From NCBI RefSeq assembly GCF_003596335.1, contig NZ_QZCH01000004.1:62001-126000 (forward strand): a DNA stretch of 64,000 nucleotides. Direction: 5' to 3'. A model generated the notes under the pieces. That model was given only the letters and a program-made list of their open reading frames with translations, did not search any database and was not told where the DNA came from. How positions within the stretch are numbered: position 1 is the stretch's first letter; each line of letters starts with the position of its first letter. This DNA is from Motilimonas pumila. Lineage in GTDB: Bacteria; Pseudomonadota; Gammaproteobacteria; Enterobacterales; CBDFNC01. Both the position numbers and the translations under genes were made by a program. Below, piece after piece: positions 1 to 7,437 of this stretch.

Positions 1-807
1 AGCGTACGGGCATTTTATCAAGCCTGTACTGGCCTAGTTCCGTCTCTTCCACCGAGTGCGGCATGGGCTTGGGATACATTATCACAACCACCATCACTGA
101 CAACGCCAGCTGTTGACGCCGCGTTATTGCATTTGCCTGCAGGGTTATCTCCCGCCGCAATGCATCAATACATTCAACAGCAAGCGGCCCAGATACATCA
201 GAGCCGCTCGATTAAACTCAAAGTAGCTCGCCATCAACCTCACTATGAAGCTTTTGCTTTGGCAGAAATACTTACGATGAATCCGCAACTTTCGATTCGC
301 TGCGACGCCAACCAAGGCTGGCAAGAGCAGCAGTTTATCGAGTTTGCCCAAAGACTCGACCCTGCGCATAAGGCGCAAATAGAATATATTGAAGAGCCTT
401 GCAGCAATCTTCCGGAAGCATTAGCCATCGCCAAACAACAAGGCCTAGTGCTCGCCCTTGATGAACATTTACAAGCCCCCAGTTTCAAGCCATTTTATCA
501 CCCCCAACTGGGCGCATTTGTCATCAAACCCAGCCTAGTAGGTAGCCATCAACGCTGTAAGGAGCTGATTGACTTTGCCCATCAACAAGGTTGGCAAGCC
601 AGTTTAAGCTCAAGCTTTGAATCCCCCCTTGGCCTTGCCATGATTGCCGCCATGGCGCAGCGCCTTACGCCAGACCATTCACCGGGCTTAGATACCGCTA
701 AGTATTTCGAGCCAAACACAAAAAGCGATTTACCGCGAAACAATGACTATCAAGCCTGGGTAAAGTGGATCAAACATCTACCTTTGATATGGCATGCGAC
801 ACAATAA
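1..807 (+). CDS. menC: o-succinylbenzoate synthase, 3' part (cut by window start)
   Basis: MenC dehydrates SHCHC to o-succinylbenzoate in menaquinone synthesis; it is an enolase-superfamily enzyme. The reading frame is open from the first base, so the N-terminus lies outside the window, and a TTG at 127 is only the first possible start seen here. The enolase-type catalytic set is visible: a K-L-K motif near 214-222, the metal ligands in CDANQGW, in YIEEPC and in LALDEH, and the second catalytic lysine in VIKPSLVG. menE follows 137 bp downstream on the same strand, which supports the assignment. No terminator is seen between them, so the two may be cotranscribed. The menaquinone pathway suggests some anaerobic respiration. 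Confidence 0.9.
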   Translation, partial: SVRAFYQACTGLVPSLPPSAAWAWDTLSQPPSLTTPAVDAALLHLPAGLSPAAMHQYIQQQAAQIHQSRSIKLKVARHQPHYEAFALAEILTMNPQLSIRCDANQGWQEQQFIEFAQRLDPAHKAQIEYIEEPCSNLPEALAIAKQQGLVLALDEHLQAPSFKPFYHPQLGAFVIKPSLVGSHQRCKELIDFAHQQGWQASLSSSFESPLGLAMIAAMAQRLTPDHSPGLDTAKYFEPNTKSDLPRNNDYQAWVKWIKHLPLIWHATQ

Positions 808-944
808 AACGGTGCAAAAAAGAGGCAGCCTTATCTTACGACGCCACTTCATACTCTGGCTTCTCGCGGTGACTCTGTACTATGATTGTCTTGCCAGCGT
901 CATTTTTAAATACCGATTCACACCTTGATTGAAGTAGCTTGATT

Positions 945-2438
945 ATGTCAACCCACGCATTGCCATCGGCTGTAAAACCCTCATATCCCTCAACCATGAA
1001 TGTTTGCCCTGTCGCGTATTTCGCGCAACATCAGCCCTTGCACCGCGCTTTGCAAATGGATGCGCAGGGCGTCACATATCAAGCATTAGACCAAGAGGTA
1101 ACGGCGTTATCTGAAAGCTTATACCATCAAATCTCACAGCCTGGCTCGCCACTGGTTGTTGCGATCATCAGCCAAGATGCAACCGAAATTGTTCCTCTGC
1201 TGTTTGCCTGTTTACGATTAGGTTATGTCTTGTGCCCTATTGCGCCGCAATTACCGGCCAAAGAGATTTTACAACGTTGCTTATATAGCGGCATTCGTTA
1301 TGTGATTGACGACCAAGCTACCTTAACCTCACAGCAGCTCCAACAAGCCGCACTAAGCAAAATAACGCAACAGCGGAACGCAATAAAACCCGCCCCTGCC
1401 ATTGCTCCCCCTCAACCATCGACTAAAATTGTCCCAGCGCGAGCTTGCACCGCAGTGTTTACCTCAGGCAGTAGTGGTCAAGCCAAAGCGGTAATACACA
1501 GTTTTAGTAATCATTATTTTAGTGCCGCCGGCTCACAGCAAATACTGCCTTTTCACAATAAGCATGCATGGTTACTGAGCTTGCCGCTTTACCACATTGC
1601 TGGCATCGCCTTGGTGATGCGAGCCATGTTAGCCGGTGGCACCTTGGTGATTTCAAAGCAAAATTTTATTGCTGCTTTACAAAACCACTATGTTACCCAT
1701 GCCTCTCTTGTGCCGACGCAGGTTTACCGTTTATTGCAAAGCCGTAAACTGGCAGGTAAAGCCTCGGACAGTCACTTACAGCATGTATTGGTTGGCGGCG
1801 CGGCGTTGCCTCAGTCCTTATTACAAGAATTAGCCACGCAACCCTTCGAAAGCTACATCAGTTATGGCTTAACGGAAATGAGCTCACAAGTCGCGACCGT
1901 CTCCGTCGCCAGTCTGTTGGCCAGTGATGCCAAGTCTTACCAGCTTTTACCTTTTCGCCAAGTTAAAGTATCACAGCAAGAACTGCTGCTTAAAGGCGAG
2001 ACATTATGCTTGGGTTACCTCAGTGCCGATGGCCTACAAACATGTACCGATGAAGCGGGTTGGTTTCACAGTAAGGATCTCGGTACTATGCATGGCGATG
2101 CATTAACACTGAAAGGTCGTAAAGATAATATGTTCATTTGCGGCGGGGAAAATGTTCAGCCCGAAGACATTGAACAGTGCTTGGTGAACTATCCGGGTGT
2201 AATGCAAGCTGTCGTCGTCGCGGTAGTTGATCCTGAGTTTGGTCAGGTTCCCTGCGCCTTGATTCAATGGCAACATCACAAGCAATGGCAAAGCCTTAAG
2301 CTTCATTGCCAAGAGCACCTTGCTCCTTGGCAAAAACCTAAATATTTCTTAGTATTACCTAAACAAGCTGGACTAAAACCTCAACGAGCTCAGTTACAAA
2401 AATACGCTGAACAACAACTCGCGGCTCCTCTTTTATAA
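945..2438 (+). CDS. menE: o-succinylbenzoate-CoA ligase
   Basis: MenE activates o-succinylbenzoate to its CoA thioester with ATP, before ring closure by MenB. It is an ANL-family adenylating enzyme of about 497 residues. Visible motifs are the phosphate loop TSGSSGQAKAV (about residues 174-184), the YGLTEMSS adenine-binding motif, the hinge region GRKDNMFICGGENV and a C-terminal GLKPQR that aligns with the MenE-type catalytic lysine. The ATG at 945 is chosen over a TTG at 939; neither has a strong ribosome-binding site. menC lies upstream. The function is firm from motif plus neighbour. Confidence 0.92.
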   Translation: MSTHALPSAVKPSYPSTMNVCPVAYFAQHQPLHRALQMDAQGVTYQALDQEVTALSESLYHQISQPGSPLVVAIISQDATEIVPLLFACLRLGYVLCPIAPQLPAKEILQRCLYSGIRYVIDDQATLTSQQLQQAALSKITQQRNAIKPAPAIAPPQPSTKIVPARACTAVFTSGSSGQAKAVIHSFSNHYFSAAGSQQILPFHNKHAWLLSLPLYHIAGIALVMRAMLAGGTLVISKQNFIAALQNHYVTHASLVPTQVYRLLQSRKLAGKASDSHLQHVLVGGAALPQSLLQELATQPFESYISYGLTEMSSQVATVSVASLLASDAKSYQLLPFRQVKVSQQELLLKGETLCLGYLSADGLQTCTDEAGWFHSKDLGTMHGDALTLKGRKDNMFICGGENVQPEDIEQCLVNYPGVMQAVVVAVVDPEFGQVPCALIQWQHHKQWQSLKLHCQEHLAPWQKPKYFLVLPKQAGLKPQRAQLQKYAEQQLAAPLL

Positions 2439-2728
2439 GCAACAATTTTGACGGTTCCTATCTCTTAAAAATGCCATTCATCTTATCTATCTGCTAATCA
2501 TCATTAAGCAGTTGCGAGGAAAAAATATTCAGCTATAACTATACTAGTCAATGTATCTCTGTGGCTTTTAAACAAAATAAATAATCTAGCCAGATGTCGT
2601 CATACTGACATATTTCTTTTATAGCCTTTGCGGCTACCATGTGGGTCATATCTAACATCAAATTTCTGCGAAATTGCCGGTTTGGCATTTTTGCTACTTT
2701 TTATCGACACAATTTTTGGAGAGAAAAA

Positions 2729-3088
2729 ATGAACGACATACACAAGTTAGAAATCATTCCCGATAACCAAGCACTTATCTCTGTGGCTGCTTTCCACAAC
2801 AAAATGAGCTCTGACTTACATGACTACCAACTGCAACTAGCAAAACTGCGCAAAACCATGCAAGACTCTGGCTTCAAAGTTGACGTTGACGCAGCCGCTT
2901 GGGTGAAAGACAGTGGCCGCGATTACCTGTCTAACCCTAAGTTGCTTGAGAACGCCCCGCTGACTTACGTATGTACCCTACTGTGTGAGTTATTCAAGCA
3001 CAAAACGATTGAAGAAGTGAGCGTGGTAGTAACGCCAACGACCATTACAAAATTACTTACTCGATTAAACAGTTTCAAATTACACTAA
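2729..3088 (+). CDS. small protein of unknown function (DUF6508-like pattern)
   Basis: This is a 119-residue soluble protein with no signal peptide or membrane segment. The ATG at 2729 is preferred over an upstream in-frame ATG at 2639 because GGAGAG lies directly upstream at good spacing. The C-terminal half contains GRDYLSNPKLLENAPLTYV followed by a helical segment ending TKLLTRLNSF. This resembles the general pattern of DUF6508 proteins, but I cannot verify membership. It is a single-gene unit: a strong terminator follows 38 bp after the stop. It lies immediately upstream of the CsrB-like RNAs. No function is proposed. Confidence 0.7.
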   Translation: MNDIHKLEIIPDNQALISVAAFHNKMSSDLHDYQLQLAKLRKTMQDSGFKVDVDAAAWVKDSGRDYLSNPKLLENAPLTYVCTLLCELFKHKTIEEVSVVVTPTTITKLLTRLNSFKLH

Positions 3089-3125
3089 AAACGACACTCT
3101 ACACCGCGAACGTAACGTTCTTCTT

Positions 3126-3148
3126 GGCCGGATTTTCCGGCCTTTTTT
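3126..3148 (+). terminator. intrinsic terminator of the 119-residue protein gene
   Basis: A perfect 7-bp stem, GGCCGGA/TCCGGCC, with a short T loop is followed by six T residues. It isolates the upstream gene from the csr RNA region. Confidence 0.9.
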
Positions 3149-3231
3149 ATGCCATTTATCCTTTTATATTGCCTCTTAGGCGCAATTTTGATGACTTTGT
3201 CACCAGCGCTATTTTTTTATAGGTTTCATAG

Positions 3232-3249
3232 TGTAAGAGATCTGCCATT
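3232..3249 (+). promoter_or_regulatory. candidate GacA/UvrY half-site upstream of CsrB-like RNA 1
   Basis: TGTAAGAGATCT matches the left half and centre of the known GacA/UvrY box (TGTAAG-N6-CTTACA), but the right half (GCCATT) does not match. It lies about 209 bp before the inferred RNA start, similar to the far-upstream location of such boxes at known csr/rsm RNA genes. Weak by itself. Confidence 0.4.
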
Positions 3250-3429
3250 GCTGCTGTAATCTTGCTTCGAAAAATCTCGCAGAGAAGCCCGCAACCGTCA
3301 CGTTAGCATCTCCCAAGAAAAGAAAGAATAACAATTAAAAACAACAACTTGAAAAATCTAAACAATAGTTAATATTGGAAAACCCCTATTTTTTTTGATG
3401 CAGTGTCTTTTTCTAAACGCTAAATAGCC

Positions 3430-3435
3430 TATATT
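3430..3435 (+). promoter_or_regulatory. -10 element of CsrB-like RNA 1
   Basis: TATATT stands six bases before the conserved 5' end CGCAAGGAAG. The same element stands seven bases before the same sequence at the second copy, and the flanking CTTTTTC and GGAAAACC blocks are also shared. The -35 region is poor, as expected for an activator-dependent promoter. Confidence 0.55.
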
Positions 3436-3440
3436 TAATC

Positions 3441-3742
3441 ACGCAAGGAAGCACAGAGGCACTAACAGGATGTTGGGTCTCATGTCAGATAGGATGTCTG
3501 GCAGTCAGGATGACAAATGGAACCGCTACAGGATGTAGCAAAAGGACACCTCCAGGATGGAGAAAGAAGCAAATCAGGATGGTTTGTTTAGATCAGGATG
3601 ATCAATAAGGACTCCCCAAAGGATTGGGAAGCGGAAAAACCTAGGGATTAGGTGTTAGTCAAAATTTTGCATGGAGCAATATAGCGTCAAGGAATGATGT
3701 AACGACTACATAAGGCAATACTCTTTGAGTATTGCCTTTTTT
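3441..3742 (+). ncRNA. csrB: CsrB-family regulatory RNA, copy 1
   Basis: CsrB RNAs sequester the translational regulator CsrA by presenting many GGA motifs. This roughly 300-nt segment holds about 18 GGA motifs. Many are AGGAU in the loop of a short hairpin, for example CTAC-AGGAT-GTAG, CTCC-AGGAT-GGAG, GATC-AGGAT-GATC and GTC-AGGAT-GAC. No open frame accounts for this. It ends in a terminator with a 10-bp stem, GGCAATACTC/GAGTATTGCC (3714-3736), and six T residues, which fixes the strand. The start is placed from the -10 element and from conservation with copy 2. The family is firm; the exact 5' end is an inference. Confidence 0.9.
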
Positions 3743-3913
3743 CCTTCTAAAGCCAGTTTATTTATTCTTCCCTTTTTCCTCCTCTTCTACAGATTGATTT
3801 TTTATTGATTTTGATTAAATGAAATAATCAGCGCCAAACGGTCAATAATGCCGACAAGCGGCATAGCTCACATTTTAAAATCACCTCCTCTGTGAGATAT
3901 TAACCATAAACCT

Positions 3914-3931
3914 TGTAAGCAATCACCTTCA
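3914..3931 (+). promoter_or_regulatory. candidate GacA/UvrY box upstream of CsrB-like RNA 2
   Basis: TGTAAG-CAATCA-CCTTCA matches the GacA/UvrY palindrome TGTAAG-N6-CTTACA at all six left-half and four of six right-half positions. It is about 187 bp upstream of the inferred start of RNA 2, the usual distance for this activator at csr/rsm RNA genes. A separate CTTACA half-site is at 4007-4012. Confidence 0.5.
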
Positions 3932-4088
3932 AATCAATAGGAAAACGCTGTTTAATACTTATTGATATCACTGAACAAAATACCATCAACTCATACAAAA
4001 CAATCACTTACAGAGGGCAATAAAAAGCACATACAGGAAAACCTATATTTTTTTCTACTTTGACGCTTTTTCGGCCACTAAAAATCCT

Positions 4089-4094
4089 TATATT
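4089..4094 (+). promoter_or_regulatory. -10 element of CsrB-like RNA 2
   Basis: TATATT lies seven bases before the conserved CGCAAGGAAG start sequence, matching copy 1 in sequence and position. Confidence 0.55.
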
Positions 4095-4100
4095 ACTGCC

Positions 4101-4407
4101 TCGCAAGGAAGTGAAAGACACGAACAGGATGTTTGGTCTTATGTCAGACAGGACGTTTGGCAATCAGGAATGATGCAAGGACACACAGCAAGAAGCTGTA
4201 AAAGGACACCTCCAGGACGGAGACAGAAAACAAACCAGGACGGTTTGTTAGACTAGGATGGTCAAAAATGGACACCCTACAGGACGTAGGAAGTGGAATA
4301 GCCTAAGGATTAGGTATAGTCAGGGAGCGCAGGGAGCACCAATACATCACGGATCCGATGTTTACGACTATAAGGGGCAATACCTTCGGGTATTGCCCCG
4401 TTTTTTT
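4101..4407 (+). ncRNA. csrB: CsrB-family regulatory RNA, copy 2
   Basis: A second CsrA-sequestering RNA of about 307 nt sits 660 bp downstream of the first in the same orientation. It again has about 18 GGA motifs, here often AGGAC in hairpin loops (CTAC-AGGAC-GTAG, AACC-AGGAC-GGTT, CTCC-AGGAC-GGAG). The terminator stem GGGGCAATACC/GGTATTGCCCC closes on a TTCG tetraloop (4374-4399) and is followed by seven T residues. The 5' and 3' ends match copy 1 while the middle has diverged with compensating stem changes, so this is an old tandem duplication with both copies kept functional. A 63-codon frame inside it is not a gene. Confidence 0.9.
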
Positions 4408-4465
4408 ATCTGCAGATTTTCTCACCATCAAAGCCATATCTTGTATTAACTTTGCTTTTCGCTCG

Positions 4466-5395
4466 CTAGGGCGCCATCACGAGCAAGTTATCTGAGGTTA
4501 AGCTTTCCTCTCCAGACCAGCGATAAGCCGCTAATTGCTTATTACCACTAAAATCTACGCACGCGACGTGTCTATTATCCAAGCTTAGATTGGTCTGATG
4601 CATCGAATAATGACCAATGAATACCCTTTGTCGAGTCTGATGTAACACCACTTTTTGTTGTAATGGTATATCTGGAATTTTCATGATTTGGCTATAAGGC
4701 ACGGCGGCTAAATCTCGATAACTCGAGCCTTGTCGCGCCCACCACTTCAAGCGAATATCATTACGCTTCACACCGTGCTTATCATTAAAATGATAACCCG
4801 CCGGTAAGGTCAACTCAGGACCTTTAAGCAGTAACGCCATTGTCTCGTAATGAACACTGTCAGGACGATTAGCGCTTAATAATAACTCTGGGGTCATACT
4901 ATTATCGAGGCTGAGATAAGGTTGGAGCCCAGTAATAAGGTCCGGCCGCCAGCAAGCATGAATAAATGCCACCCCTTGCTTTTCAAGGTACAAAGGCAAG
5001 CCGGATAGCCAGTCAATAGCGTCTTGGTAAGCTTTGCCGTGGGGAGGAAATTCATCCAAAAAAGCCCGATGATGACGGCAGTTTTTCACATTGTGGACGC
5101 GTAAATATCGCGACGGATCCGCCGGATCTAACGTTGCAAAACTAATGGCATTAAATTCATGATTTCCCAAAATCGCCAAAGCAGAGCCCGCGTTAACCAT
5201 GTCTCGGATAATGCGCAATGTTTGCCGCTGCTGATTGCCTCCATCTATCATGTCGCCGATAAACACCGCTTGGCGATTATCAGCATGTTGATAAGCCCCC
5301 TGCCTCATCTTGTAGCCTAACGCTTGCAGTAATTGCAGTAATAAATCAGCGCGACCATGGACATCTCCAATGACATCAAAACCCGTCAAAGACAC
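4466..5395 (-). CDS. calcineurin-like metallophosphoesterase
   Basis: A 309-residue cytosolic phosphoesterase with the three N-terminal motifs of the PPP/ApaH-like family: GDVHGRADLL (about residues 11-20), GDMIDGG (about 47-53) and GNHEFNA (about 77-83). These bind the two metal ions. The family includes Ser/Thr protein phosphatases and dinucleoside polyphosphatases, and the sequence does not tell which substrate is used here. It converges on CsrB-like RNA 2, whose terminator ends 58 bp before this gene's stop. Single gene, divergent from the HDOD pair. Confidence 0.85.
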   Translation of the reverse strand: MSLTGFDVIGDVHGRADLLLQLLQALGYKMRQGAYQHADNRQAVFIGDMIDGGNQQRQTLRIIRDMVNAGSALAILGNHEFNAISFATLDPADPSRYLRVHNVKNCRHHRAFLDEFPPHGKAYQDAIDWLSGLPLYLEKQGVAFIHACWRPDLITGLQPYLSLDNSMTPELLLSANRPDSVHYETMALLLKGPELTLPAGYHFNDKHGVKRNDIRLKWWARQGSSYRDLAAVPYSQIMKIPDIPLQQKVVLHQTRQRVFIGHYSMHQTNLSLDNRHVACVDFSGNKQLAAYRWSGEESLTSDNLLVMAP

Positions 5396-5665
5396 TTCCT
5401 TAAATCAATACCTTACCTAATAAGTTTAGTTAAACTTGCCAACTTCGCCGAAACAAGGCATTTTTCTGTTTTTCTACTTCATTAGTCTGTTAACATCACT
5501 TTTTACTAAATCAGCTATTACCATCACACAATTCAACTGAATGACATAAAATATCCAGAATTAGTGAAACAGATCAAGTCCAGCAGCATAGGCTTTTCAC
5601 CGCCTCAGCTGTTATTATTTACATTCATTTTTTATCGCGCTGAAAAACGTCTAGGAAGCCCCACA

Positions 5666-6490
5666 ATGGATTTAAACGCTGTCTTTTCTAACCTTAAACA
5701 ATTGCCAGTAATTCCGACTTTACTCGCCGAATTAATGGAAAGTTTTGGAGATGAAGATGCCCGCATTGATGTGCTTGCTAAAAAGATTGCCATGGATCAG
5801 TCCCTAAGCGCTAAAGTTATCAAAATGGCAAACTCCGCCGCTTATCGCCGCGGCAAAGAAGTATCTTCTATCGAGCAAGCTGTGATCCGCTTAGGCTTTA
5901 ACACCATGCGCAGCATCGTCATTGCTTCAGGAATTGGCTCTGCTTTTCCTAATACGCCGGGTTTTGATAAAAACCAATTTTGGGCGGACACATTTAAAGT
6001 AGCCACTATTTCTAAGGCGCTCGCAAAGCACACTAAAATTGAGCCAGAAACTGCGTTCACGTGCGCCATGATGCACAATATTGGCGAAGTATTGTTACAA
6101 TCGAGCCTGCCAGAAGAAATGGCCTTAGTCGCGATGGCGATGGAGAATGGCTCTAGTCGAGTTGAAGCACAACGCGAAACCTTAGGCTTTGACTACAGTC
6201 AAGTGGGGGTTGAGCTCGCGCGACGTTGGAATTTCTCTGAAACCTTCATCAACGCAATAGAACAACAATTAGACCCCTTGTCGTTTGAGGACGTCTCTGG
6301 TGCAGCCATTTTGATACGTCTATCTGTATTTGTGAATTTTGCTTGGAACGCAGGTGTTCCTGCACAAGCCATAATTGGACGCTTCCCGAAAGCACTCGCA
6401 CAGCACCTAGACATTAATCCAGAATCACTTGCCGGTCAGTTAGACGATCTGCAAACCCAAGGCAATGAACTTGCGATGTCACTCGTGTAA
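5666..6490 (+). CDS. HDOD-domain protein, first of a tandem pair
   Basis: A 274-residue protein made almost entirely of an HDOD domain, a catalytically altered relative of HD phosphohydrolases often found in signalling proteins. The ATG at 5666 is chosen because AGGAAG lies just upstream and it gives exactly the length of the downstream paralogue; a GTG at 5564 is also in frame. Features include the N-terminal LKQLPVIPTLLAEL, the MDQSLSAKVIKMANSA segment and AVIRLGFNTMRSIVIASG, all typical of HDOD. No receiver or output domain is attached. Role unknown, probably regulatory. The second copy follows after 27 bp, so the two are likely one operon. Confidence 0.85.
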   Translation: MDLNAVFSNLKQLPVIPTLLAELMESFGDEDARIDVLAKKIAMDQSLSAKVIKMANSAAYRRGKEVSSIEQAVIRLGFNTMRSIVIASGIGSAFPNTPGFDKNQFWADTFKVATISKALAKHTKIEPETAFTCAMMHNIGEVLLQSSLPEEMALVAMAMENGSSRVEAQRETLGFDYSQVGVELARRWNFSETFINAIEQQLDPLSFEDVSGAAILIRLSVFVNFAWNAGVPAQAIIGRFPKALAQHLDINPESLAGQLDDLQTQGNELAMSLV

Positions 6491-6517
6491 TCTTTTTACT
6501 CTGTTGGTAAGGTTATA

Positions 6518-7342
6518 ATGGATAGTCAGTCCTTATTTGATAATCTTGAGCAACTGCCCAGTATTCCCAGTGTACTGCAAGGCCTGATAAAGGCCTTTGA
6601 ACATAATGAAGTGGACATGATGGCCGTCGCCAAGATGATTTCCTTAGATCAAATCTTTAGCGCAAAAGTCCTTAACATGGCGAACTCCGCCTATTTTGGT
6701 CGTGGCCGTGCAGTGGCAAGTACCGAAGATGCCGTCATTCGCCTTGGTGCGAATACCATACGTAACCTGGTTATGGCATCTGGCGTCAGCCAAGCTTTTA
6801 GTCAATACAAGCAAGTAGAGCAGCAAACGTTTTGGTTTCATACCTTATACGTGGCAACCATAGCCAAAGCCTTAGCAAAACAGGCTAAAAGCTCTCCTTC
6901 AACCGCCTTCAGCTGCGCCATGTTACACAACCTTGGAGACTTGCTGATCCGCGTAGCGATGCCTGAGCAAAGTCAGCAAATGGCAGCTAAAATCAGCAAT
7001 GAGTCTGACCGCGCTTACCAGCAGCAACAAATTCTCGGCTTTAGCTATGTCGATGTTGGCGCAGAGCTGGCTAAACGGTGGAATTTCTCCAAGCTATTCC
7101 AAACGGCCATCCATCGTCAGCTAGATCCTATCAGTAGCAGGCCTTTCAACCATCAAGCCGGTTACATACACCTTGCGGTATTGTTAGCATCGGGTTGGCA
7201 AAATAACCTGAGTAATGAAGCCATCAACGCTGAGCTAGACGAGGTGTTACTGCAATGGTTAAAGCTTAATCCAGTAGAAATATTGACGGTTCAAGCTCAA
7301 TCTAAAGAAGAAGCTGACTCACTGATGCAAATACTGCAGTAA
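6518..7342 (+). CDS. HDOD-domain protein, second of a tandem pair
   Basis: A 274-residue HDOD-only protein, a clear paralogue of the gene just upstream: same length, same block order (LEQLPSIPSVLQGL, LDQIFSAKVLNMANSAYFGRG, AVIRLGANTIRNLVMASG, CAMLHNLGDLL). The remainder has diverged, so the duplication is not recent. TTGGTAAGGTTATA precedes the ATG, giving a moderate ribosome-binding site. HDOD proteins are linked to c-di-GMP or two-component networks in several gammaproteobacteria. The specific partner here is unknown. Transcription ends at the hairpin at 7395-7432. Confidence 0.85.
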   Translation: MDSQSLFDNLEQLPSIPSVLQGLIKAFEHNEVDMMAVAKMISLDQIFSAKVLNMANSAYFGRGRAVASTEDAVIRLGANTIRNLVMASGVSQAFSQYKQVEQQTFWFHTLYVATIAKALAKQAKSSPSTAFSCAMLHNLGDLLIRVAMPEQSQQMAAKISNESDRAYQQQQILGFSYVDVGAELAKRWNFSKLFQTAIHRQLDPISSRPFNHQAGYIHLAVLLASGWQNNLSNEAINAELDEVLLQWLKLNPVEILTVQAQSKEEADSLMQILQ

Positions 7343-7394
7343 TACTCTGGTGAGAGCACCCAGCTCATGCCCAAATAGCATAATCAGTAACCTT

Positions 7395-7432
7395 AAATTG
7401 CAGCAAAGCCGTGTAGCTTTGCTGCAATTTTT
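7395..7432. terminator. bidirectional terminator between convergent genes
   Basis: A perfect 15-bp inverted repeat (AAATTGCAGCAAAGC and its complement) around a six-base loop is followed by T residues on the plus strand and flanked by A residues on the left. It serves the HDOD operon and probably also the minus-strand GGDEF-EAL gene. Confidence 0.85.
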
Positions 7433-7437
7433 CAACC

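Noticed and set aside
2360-2410. Apparent loss of the catalytic lysine in MenE
   Set aside because: The C-terminal GLKPQR segment aligns with the GIK-type motif of characterised MenE proteins, so the lysine is present although the usual GK-R pattern is not.
3441-4407. Many short AGGATG repeats that could suggest a CRISPR or satellite array
   Set aside because: The repeats are 5-7 bases, irregularly spaced and sit in small hairpin loops before terminators, which is the CsrB pattern, not repeat-spacer units.
4258-4449. A 63-codon open frame inside the second CsrB-like RNA
   Set aside because: It lies within a GGA-rich structured RNA and crosses its terminator, and it has no family match by eye; copy 1 has no equivalent frame.
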